Source: an uncultured Actinomyces sp. (lineage in GTDB: Bacteria; Actinomycetota; Actinomycetes; Actinomycetales; Actinomycetaceae). From it: a stretch of DNA of 10,343 bases. The position numbers and the translations under genes were made by a program. The notes below the pieces were generated by a model, which was given only the letters and a program-made list of their open reading frames with translations, did not search any database and was not told the DNA's origin. This document shows positions 5,504-10,343 of this stretch, piece after piece (the stretch's first letter is position 1; each line of letters starts with the position of its first letter). The stretch is taken from positions 1-10,343 of the forward strand of contig CAJZDJ010000074.1 in the NCBI GenBank assembly GCA_915063485.1, read 5' to 3'.

Positions 5504-7825
5504 ATGTCTGCTGCAACTACGCAGTTCCCCACCGCCACCATTTTGGCCTATCCGCGCATTGGCCGTCAGCGTCAGCTAAAGCGCGCCCTGGAGGCCTACT
5601 GGGCCGGGCGCAGCAGTGAGGCTGAGCTGCTTGAAGCCGCCAGCAAGCTACGTCAGGAGAACCTGGCTCGCCTAGTTGAGCTGGGTTTAGATGCCTCGGA
5701 CGCCTCCCTGGCTGACGCGCCTTCTTTTTACGACCAGGTGCTAGACGCCACCATTTTGCTGGGTGCTATCCCCCCGCGTTTTGCCGGCCGTGAGGGTCTA
5801 GACCTCTACTTCGCCCTGGCCCGTGGGGACGAAAAGGTGGGCCCCGAGGAGATGACTAAGTGGTTTGACACTAACTACCACTACTTGGTCCCCGAGATCG
5901 GCCCTGACACTCCGCTGCGTTTTGCCGACGACGCCGTCACCCGTAAGTTCGTGCAGGCCCGTCAGTGGGGCTACGTGACCCGCCCGGTGCTGGTGGGCCC
6001 GCTGACCTACCTGGCACTAGCTAAGGCTGACCCGGCCACCCCCGACTTTGACCCGCTAAGCCGCCTTGATGAGGCCGTGGCCGCCTACGAGCAGGCCCTG
6101 GCCTCCCTGCACGAGGCTGGCGCCCCCTGGGTGCAGCTGGACGAGCCGGCCCTAACCTCCGATAACCTCTCGCACCCCCGCGCTGAGCTGGCCAAACTGG
6201 CTGTGGGCGTGTATGAGCGCCTGGCTAAAGCCACTAACCGCCCCCAAATCCTGGTGACCACCCCCTATGGGGACGCTTCTCAGGCTGTAGGTGCCCTAGC
6301 TAAGACCGGGGTGGAAGCTATCCACGTTGACACCCTGCGCGGCAAGCTACCTAAGGACGCCGACCTGGCTGGGGTAACCCTGGTGGTTGGGGCTGTGGAC
6401 GGACGCTATATTTGGCGCGCTGACCTGGCTGCCCTGCGCCAGACCCTGACCGCCGCCCAAGGCCTGGGCGCCGCCAAGGTGGCTGTGGCTACCTCCAACT
6501 CCCTCCAGCACGTGCCTCACGACACCGCCCTGGAAACCTGGGATGACCCCACGCTGAACGAAAACCTGCACGCCTGGCTGGCTTTCGCTGACCAGAAGGT
6601 GCAGGAAGTAGTTACCCTGGCTCGCGGCCTAGATGAGGGCTGGGACGCCATCGATGGTGAGGTAGCCGAGGCGACCCGCGTCCTAGAGCAGCGCGCCGCC
6701 GCCCCCGGCGTGGTACGCCCCGAGGTCCGCAGCCGCACCGCCGCCCTGACCGACGCCGACCGCGCCCGTGAGCCCTACCTGGAGCGTGAAGCCGCCCAAG
6801 CCCAGCGCCTGCACCTGCCTCCGCTACCCACCACCACTATTGGTTCTTTCCCGCAGACCACTGAGATTCGTAAGGCTCGCGCCGCCAATGCACGCGGCGA
6901 GCTTTCTGACGCCGACTACCAGGAGCGTATGCGTGAAGAGATCGCTGCGGTAATCAAGCTGCAGGAAGAGCTAGGCCTGGATGTGCTGGTGCACGGTGAG
7001 GCTGAGCGTAACGACATGGTGCAGTACTTCGCTGAGCTGCTTGATGGCTTCGCCGCCACCCGTAACGGCTGGGTGCAGTCCTATGGTTCGCGTTGCACCC
7101 GCCCCTCGATCCTGTGGGGTGACGTGTCGCGTCCGGCCGCCATGACTGTGGGCTGGACCAGCTACGCCCAGTCGCTAACCGACAAGCCGGTTAAGGGTAT
7201 GCTCACCGGTCCAGTGACCATCATTGCCTGGTCTTTCCCGCGAAATGACCTGCCTCTAGGCGAAATTGCTGACCAGATTGGTTTGGCGCTGCGCGACGAG
7301 GTTAGCGACCTGGAAGCTGCCGGCATTGCCGCCATCCAGGTGGATGAGCCGGCTCTGCGTGAGCTGCTGCCCCTGGACGCTGAGCGCCACGCCGACTACC
7401 TGGACTGGTCGGTGGGTTCCTTCCGCCTGGCCACCTCCTGCGTGCGCCCGGACACCCAGATCCACACGCACCTGTGCTACTCCGAGTTTGGCCAGATCAT
7501 TGACGCTATCAAGGGCCTGGATGCGGATGTGACCTCGATTGAGGCAGCCCGTTCCAAGATGGAGGTGGTGCCGGAGCTGGCTGAGGCTGGTTTCGACCAC
7601 GGCATTGGCCCTGGCGTGTGGGACATTCACGCCCCGCGCGTGCCCGGCAAGGAAGAGTTGGCACAGCTGATCGGCCTAGCTGCCGACGCCGTACCGGTTT
7701 CTCGCCTGTGGGTTAACCCCGACTGTGGTCTAAAGACTCGTGGCTACGCCGAAACTAAGGCTTCACTGGAAAACCTGGTGGCCGCTACCCGCCAGGTGCG
7801 CGCCGAACGCGAGCTGAACAACTGA
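5504..7825 (+). CDS. metE: Cobalamin-independent methionine synthase (5-methyltetrahydropteroyltriglutamate-homocysteine methyltransferase)
   Basis: Transfers the methyl group of 5-methyl-THF (polyglutamate) to homocysteine to make methionine, without B12. The 773-aa length fits the family (E. coli MetE 753). The N-terminal half (about 1-400) carries LAYPRIGRQRQLKRALEAYW. The C-terminal barrel begins near the LPTTTIGSFPQT segment. All four zinc ligands are present: H656 and C658 (THLCYSEF), E680 (SIEAARS) and C741 (NPDCGLKTRGY). They sit exactly 15 residues later than E. coli H641, C643, E665 and C726. Homocysteine-binding D614 (VDEPALRE) and catalytic H709 (DIHAPRVP) keep the same +15 offset, so the enzyme looks intact. 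The start is set by AAGGAG 7 nt before ATG 5504. It is second gene of the metF-metE unit, ending in the terminator at 7914. CTA leucine codons are frequent, unlike in the right-hand genes. Confidence 0.98.
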   Translation: MSAATTQFPTATILAYPRIGRQRQLKRALEAYWAGRSSEAELLEAASKLRQENLARLVELGLDASDASLADAPSFYDQVLDATILLGAIPPRFAGREGLDLYFALARGDEKVGPEEMTKWFDTNYHYLVPEIGPDTPLRFADDAVTRKFVQARQWGYVTRPVLVGPLTYLALAKADPATPDFDPLSRLDEAVAAYEQALASLHEAGAPWVQLDEPALTSDNLSHPRAELAKLAVGVYERLAKATNRPQILVTTPYGDASQAVGALAKTGVEAIHVDTLRGKLPKDADLAGVTLVVGAVDGRYIWRADLAALRQTLTAAQGLGAAKVAVATSNSLQHVPHDTALETWDDPTLNENLHAWLAFADQKVQEVVTLARGLDEGWDAIDGEVAEATRVLEQRAAAPGVVRPEVRSRTAALTDADRAREPYLEREAAQAQRLHLPPLPTTTIGSFPQTTEIRKARAANARGELSDADYQERMREEIAAVIKLQEELGLDVLVHGEAERNDMVQYFAELLDGFAATRNGWVQSYGSRCTRPSILWGDVSRPAAMTVGWTSYAQSLTDKPVKGMLTGPVTIIAWSFPRNDLPLGEIADQIGLALRDEVSDLEAAGIAAIQVDEPALRELLPLDAERHADYLDWSVGSFRLATSCVRPDTQIHTHLCYSEFGQIIDAIKGLDADVTSIEAARSKMEVVPELAEAGFDHGIGPGVWDIHAPRVPGKEELAQLIGLAADAVPVSRLWVNPDCGLKTRGYAETKASLENLVAATRQVRAERELNN

Positions 7826-7854
7826 CGCCGCTAGGCTCAGCACTGGCAACCCGA

Positions 7855-7891
7855 CTCGCTGCCCTAAATGGCAGGCGAGCCCCCAGGGGCT
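7855..7891 (+). other. Two small hairpins between metE and its terminator
   Basis: CTCGCTGCC (7855-7863) pairs with GGCAGGCGAG (7870-7879) with a single bulged G. AGCCCC/GGGGCT (7878-7883 with 7886-7891) forms a second, overlapping palindrome. Neither has a T-run, so they may protect the metE mRNA 3' end rather than terminate. Confidence 0.3.
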
Positions 7892-7913
7892 GAAGACAAC
7901 TAGCTAAACCAAG

Positions 7914-7957
7914 GCTTGGGGGGTGGAACTGTGTTCCACCCCCCAAGCTGTTTATTT
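7914..7957 (+). terminator. Rho-independent terminator of metF-metE
   Basis: A perfect 16-bp stem, GCTTGGGGGGTGGAAC (7914-7929) with GTTCCACCCCCCAAGC (7933-7948), has a 3-nt loop and is followed by TGTTTATTT. It lies 88 bp after the metE stop and marks the end of the resident methionine unit. The foreign-looking recombinase fragment begins at its edge. Confidence 0.9.
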
Positions 7958-8103
7958 CAGGCGTGCCATTCGGGGCGCTGCATGGTCGCGCCGCTGGCGC
8001 ACTCCACGAAAATAGGGTCGCATCCTTCGGCCTTGAGCGCGTCGATCTGCGCGGCGGGGTCTTGATCGTCGGTGCTGACGCGGGCGTATCCGGTGGCGCT
8101 CAT
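7957..8103 (-). pseudogene. N-terminal remnant of a serine recombinase (TnpR/resolvase family)
   Basis: Reading leftward from ATG 8103, 48 codons end in TGA at 7959-7957. The protein starts with TGYARVSTDDQDPAAQIDAL and continues EGCDPIFVECASGA...RPEW. This is the start of the resolvase catalytic domain, with the nucleophile Ser in ARVS at position 10. Intact resolvases are about 180-200 aa or longer, so the remaining catalytic residues and the DNA-binding C-terminus are gone. Homology ends at RPEW, two codons before the stop and about 10 bp from the metE terminator, so the break is at the junction with resident DNA. No clear ribosome site is seen. The fragment cannot be active. It is evidence of a past transposon or integrative element, probably Tn3-like, on the right side. 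Confidence 0.85.
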
Positions 8104-8214
8104 ATCAAAATCCTACGTGCCAGGTTTTGGTGCACTAGGGGTTTTGGTAGGGGTTTTTGGCGCGGCGTGTCGCGGTGATCGTCGCGCCTGGCGGTGGGGT
8201 GTCAGAAACGGTCG
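8104..8214. repeat. Spacer with a TAGGGGTTTTGG tandem repeat
   Basis: TAGGGGTTTTGG (8136-8147) is followed directly by TAGGGGTTTTTGG (8148-8160), and a partial copy AGGTTTTGG lies at 8122-8130. These repeats sit just upstream of the truncated resolvase start, where an intact element would carry its res site. The rest (8161-8214) is GC-rich with no gene and includes GGTGTCAGAA at 8198-8207, which recurs at 10323-10332. Confidence 0.4.
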
Positions 8215-9120
8215 TTACTGGTCAGTTCGCGCGATGACGTCCAGGAAGTCCCGTATGTGAGGGGGCGGAGTCGTCCCGGCCCAGATGGCGGTGAGCGGGC
8301 GGGTGATCTGGAGATTGTTGATCCGAACTCGCACGAGTCGGCCGGCGCGGGCGTCCTCGGACACGGCGAGGGAGCTCAACGCGCCGGGGGCTATGCCGGC
8401 CATAATCGCGCTGCGAACGCCGAGCGTGGTCGTCAGCACGGCTGCGGGCTCGGCTGCGAGGGGAAAGCCCGCCTCGGTGAGGGCGTTCTCGAGCGCTTGT
8501 CGGGTGCCGCTGCCGGTCTCGCGGAGCACCAACCCAGTGCCCGCCAGTTCACGGACGGACACCCGGCGGGTCTTCGCCCATCGGTGACCGTGCTGCACAA
8601 CGACTTCGATGGTGTCGTAAGCGACGGTGACCGACCGGAGGCCGGCGGGAACGACAGGGGTCTCGACGAGCCCGAGGTCTGCGGTTCCCTCGCGTATGGC
8701 CTCGACGACCGTGCTGCTGTTGGCGGCTGTGAGTTGAACGACCGGGCCGTCATTGCCGTGAGAGATGCGCCACCGGGCGATCCAATCCGGTAGGAGGTGT
8801 TCTGCGATCGTGAGGCTCGCGGCGATGCGCATCATCTTCCCGCGATCCGTGCGGAGCGAGTTGACAGCATCCGAGAACTCGTCGGCCGCTGTCAGCAGCG
8901 TTGTTCCCCAGCCAACAACCAGCTCGCCTGTCGGAGTCAGTCGGGAGCCCCGTGCGGAACGCACCAGCAGTCGCATGCGCAGATCTTTTTCCAGGTTCCG
9001 GATGCGCAGAGATATCGCCTGCTGACTCACGCCCAACTGCGCGCTTGCCGCCGACATGCTGCCTTCCTTCGCGACGAGCGCCAAGACTCGCAGTGCCTCC
9101 AAGTCCGGCTCGTAGTGCAT
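8215..9120 (-). CDS. LysR-family transcriptional regulator, CysL/YeiE-like
   Basis: A DNA-binding regulator of 301 aa, normal LysR length. The winged helix-turn-helix is at about 7-65 (LEALRVLALVAKEGSMSAAS, then LGVSQQAISLRIRNLE and LTPTGE). The effector domain begins near 97 with ASLTIAEHLLP (101-111), a sequence typical of the CysL/YeiE/CbbR branch, and later has the ETGSGTRQALE loop. I chose ATG 9120 because GGGAGG lies 6 nt upstream; the upstream ATG 9144 has no ribosome site. It is divergent from yeiH (88 bp between starts), the arrangement of E. coli yeiE-yeiH, so it most likely activates yeiH. Known relatives respond to sulfite or sulfur status (CysL activates sulfite reductase in Bacillus; YeiE has been linked to sulfite). 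The ligand here is inference. Confidence 0.9.
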   Translation of the reverse strand: MHYEPDLEALRVLALVAKEGSMSAASAQLGVSQQAISLRIRNLEKDLRMRLLVRSARGSRLTPTGELVVGWGTTLLTAADEFSDAVNSLRTDRGKMMRIAASLTIAEHLLPDWIARWRISHGNDGPVVQLTAANSSTVVEAIREGTADLGLVETPVVPAGLRSVTVAYDTIEVVVQHGHRWAKTRRVSVRELAGTGLVLRETGSGTRQALENALTEAGFPLAAEPAAVLTTTLGVRSAIMAGIAPGALSSLAVSEDARAGRLVRVRINNLQITRPLTAIWAGTTPPPHIRDFLDVIARTDQ

Positions 9121-9126
9121 CTTCCG

Positions 9127-9132
9127 CCTCCC
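9127..9132 (-). promoter_or_regulatory. Ribosome binding site deciding the lysR start
   Basis: GGGAGG on the minus strand lies 6 nt before ATG 9120. The longer reading from ATG 9144 has only AT-rich sequence before it. The shorter start also matches the usual LysR N-terminus, where the helix-turn-helix begins within about ten residues. Confidence 0.7.
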
Positions 9133-9140
9133 AGCCACAA

Positions 9141-9189
9141 GCATAACTTGTATAGCGGACCGTATCTGCCTCTACTCGCGCAAGCGAGT
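9141..9189 (+). promoter_or_regulatory. Divergent lysR-yeiH control region
   Basis: A LysR-type half-dyad ATA-ACTTG-TAT (9143-9153) overlaps a -35-like TTGTAT (9148-9153). A weak -10-like TCTACT follows at 9171-9176 after 17 bp. Downstream is a perfect 6-bp inverted repeat ACTCGC/GCGAGT with a GCAA centre (9174-9189), in the yeiH 5' UTR or at its start. Either dyad could be the regulator's site. The boxes are weak matches. Confidence 0.35.
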
Positions 9190-9208
9190 CCCAGGAAACA
9201 ATGGATGC

Positions 9209-10270
9209 ATGACACAGACACAGAACATTGCGACTGCCCGACCGGAACACACGCTGCTTGCCCGAGTCCGCGCGCTCCTGCCCGGGCTTGTCCTCTGCCT
9301 GGCCGCGGCCGGAGCATCGTACGGGGTCAGCCTGCTGCTGCCGGGAGTCAGCCCGCTCATTATCGCGATCGTGCTTGGCGTACTCCTGGCCAACGTCGTC
9401 CGGCTGCCAGCAGCGGCCTCCGACGGCATCGACTTCTCCGCGAAAAAGCTCCTGCGCGCCGGCATCGTCTTCCTCGGACTCCAGCTGGTACTGACCGACA
9501 TCCTCGACCTCGGAGCCCCAATGCTGGTCGTCGTCGTGTGCATTGTCGCCGGCGGTCTGCTCGGCACCGTTCTCCTGGGGAGGCTGCTGCGGGTTCCATC
9601 CGGGCTCTCGCTGCTCATTGCCTGCGGATTCTCCATCTGCGGCGCGGCAGCCGTGGCGGGCGCGGCAGGGGTCACCGACCCGGACGACGAGGCCGAGGAA
9701 GACACCATCACCGCGGTCACCCTCGTGGTGATCTTCGGAACGCTGATGATTCCCCTCGTCCCACTGCTCACGAACCTGCTTGGCCTGGGCTCCGAGACGG
9801 CCGGGATGTGGGCCGGGGGTTCCATCCATGAAATCGCGCAAGTCGTCGCGGCCGGAGGCATCATCGGCGGCGGAGCGCTCACGGTCGCGGTCATCGTCAA
9901 ACTCGCCCGAGTGCTGCTGCTCGCCCCGGTCGTGGCCATCCTCAGCATCCGGGAGCGCCGTCTCAGCCGTACGGCAGGCGAACCCAGTCAACAGAGGTCG
10001 AGTTCGAAGCTGCCGCCCATCGTCCCGCTGTTCATCATCGGGTTCATCGCCATGGTGCTCCTGCGTTCCTTTATCCCTCTGCCGGACTTCGTGCTGACGA
10101 CCGGCGGGCTGCTGCAGACAGGGTTGCTGGCTGCAGCGATGTTCGGACTCGGCTGCGGCGTCAAGATTCGGAACCTCATCAAGGTGGGCCTCAAGCCCTT
10201 CGCCCTGGCCGCGCTCTCCACCCTCCTCGTCGCCACCATCGCCTATTGCGGAGTCACCCTCGCCGGCTGA
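9209..10270 (+). CDS. yeiH: YeiH-family (UPF0324) putative sulfate/sulfite exporter
   Basis: A polytopic inner-membrane protein of 353 aa (E. coli YeiH 349), with about nine or ten hydrophobic segments spread over 25-350. Family signatures are present: SPLIIAIVLGVLLAN (48-62), the LLRAGIVFLGLQL segment (81-93), GFSICGAAAVAG (140-151), an acidic loop DPDDEAEED (157-165) and GGSIHEIAQVVAAG (203-216). A charged cytoplasmic-type loop precedes the last segments. ATG 9209 has only a distant AGGA; the nearby ATG 9201 stops after two codons. Known: the family is annotated as a putative sulfate exporter and in some bacteria is tied to sulfite or taurine breakdown; transport has not been proven for most members. 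Divergent from a CysL/YeiE-like regulator. No in-frame CTA codons, unlike metE, suggesting transfer from a higher-GC actinobacterium. Confidence 0.92.
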   Translation: MTQTQNIATARPEHTLLARVRALLPGLVLCLAAAGASYGVSLLLPGVSPLIIAIVLGVLLANVVRLPAAASDGIDFSAKKLLRAGIVFLGLQLVLTDILDLGAPMLVVVVCIVAGGLLGTVLLGRLLRVPSGLSLLIACGFSICGAAAVAGAAGVTDPDDEAEEDTITAVTLVVIFGTLMIPLVPLLTNLLGLGSETAGMWAGGSIHEIAQVVAAGGIIGGGALTVAVIVKLARVLLLAPVVAILSIRERRLSRTAGEPSQQRSSSKLPPIVPLFIIGFIAMVLLRSFIPLPDFVLTTGGLLQTGLLAAAMFGLGCGVKIRNLIKVGLKPFALAALSTLLVATIAYCGVTLAG

Positions 10271-10343
10271 ACATGGCTCACCAGGGCGTCACTACGCGCC
10301 GCAAACGGTCCAAAGTGACACTGGTGTCAGAACCTAACTAAGG
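10271..10343. other. Right-edge tail with dyad and words shared with the left side of the lysR-yeiH block
   Basis: After the yeiH stop there is no gene. A near-perfect dyad TGACAC-TG-GTGTCA spans 10316-10329. GGTGTCAGAA (10323-10332) repeats the word at 8198-8207, and AAACGGTC (10303-10310) repeats 8206-8213. These could be end sequences of an insertion element continuing to the right. No U-tailed terminator for yeiH is visible before the edge. Confidence 0.3.

Larger units (their letters stand above)
7957..10343. mobile_element. Presumed acquired segment: resolvase remnant plus lysR-yeiH
   Basis: Beginning at the metE terminator, the sequence changes from CTA-rich, moderately GC-rich coding to strongly GTC/CTC/ATC-biased coding. 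It opens with a broken resolvase whose homology stops at the junction. Short words (GGTGTCAGAA, AAACGGTC) lie on both sides of lysR-yeiH. No transposase or full inverted repeats are visible, and the right boundary may lie outside the window, so the extent is uncertain. Confidence 0.4.

Noticed and set aside
8136..8160. CRISPR array or origin iterons
   Set aside because: Only two full 12-13 bp copies without spacers; too short and too few for either.
9121..9144. Longer lysR start at ATG 9144
   Set aside because: No ribosome site precedes it, and GGGAGG lies 6 nt before ATG 9120.
8797..9831. Plus-strand open frame of 344 codons across lysR and yeiH
   Set aside because: Arg/Pro/His-rich product with no family resemblance, out of frame with two recognisable genes: a GC-bias shadow.
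8750..9991. Minus-strand open frame of 413 codons opposite yeiH
   Set aside because: Its product is a low-complexity, charged, His/Asp/Arg-rich sequence, as expected from the antisense of a hydrophobic GC-rich gene. The plus strand encodes a clear YeiH protein and the lysR start region.

Overview
The window looks like part of an actinobacterial chromosome. Shine-Dalgarno sites are of the AGGAG type, GC is moderately high, TTG and GTG starts occur, and a large repeat-containing surface protein of an actinobacterial type lies next to methionine genes. An Actinomycetaceae-like host is my best guess; I cannot name the species.

Layout: (1) 1-3767, minus strand, a very large gene cut by the left edge. 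It encodes a membrane-anchored extracellular protein with a propeller-like N-terminal region and at least eight Ig/cadherin-like repeats of about 95 residues. (2) 3768-4392, a long non-coding region. It holds a hairpin in the 5' UTR of the surface-protein gene, repeated TCAGCGC words, an inverted repeat beside a promoter, a 25-codon Cys-containing leader peptide that appears leaderless, and a set of overlapping hairpins. (3) 4393-7825, metF then metE, giving the last two steps of cobalamin-independent methionine synthesis, followed by a strong terminator at 7914-7957. (4) 7957-8103, minus strand, the first 48 codons of a serine recombinase (resolvase), broken right at the terminator. This is a mobile-element scar. 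(5) 8215-10270, a divergent pair: a CysL/YeiE-like LysR regulator and a YeiH-family (UPF0324) membrane protein, with codon use unlike metF/metE (no CTA leucine codons in yeiH). (6) 10271-10343, a short tail with palindromic and repeated words that could be the edge of a mobile element.

How it fits together: metF supplies 5-methyl-tetrahydrofolate and metE uses it to methylate homocysteine. Their shared leader region probably senses cysteine or sulfur status through translation of the leader peptide. The LysR-YeiH pair is a separate sulfur-related module (sulfite/sulfate response and export in related bacteria) that seems to have arrived by transfer next to a resolvase remnant. The most novel element is the metF-metE leader region: promoter-proximal inverted repeat, leaderless Cys leader peptide, alternative hairpins, and a second small ORF that ends on a possible metF GTG start.
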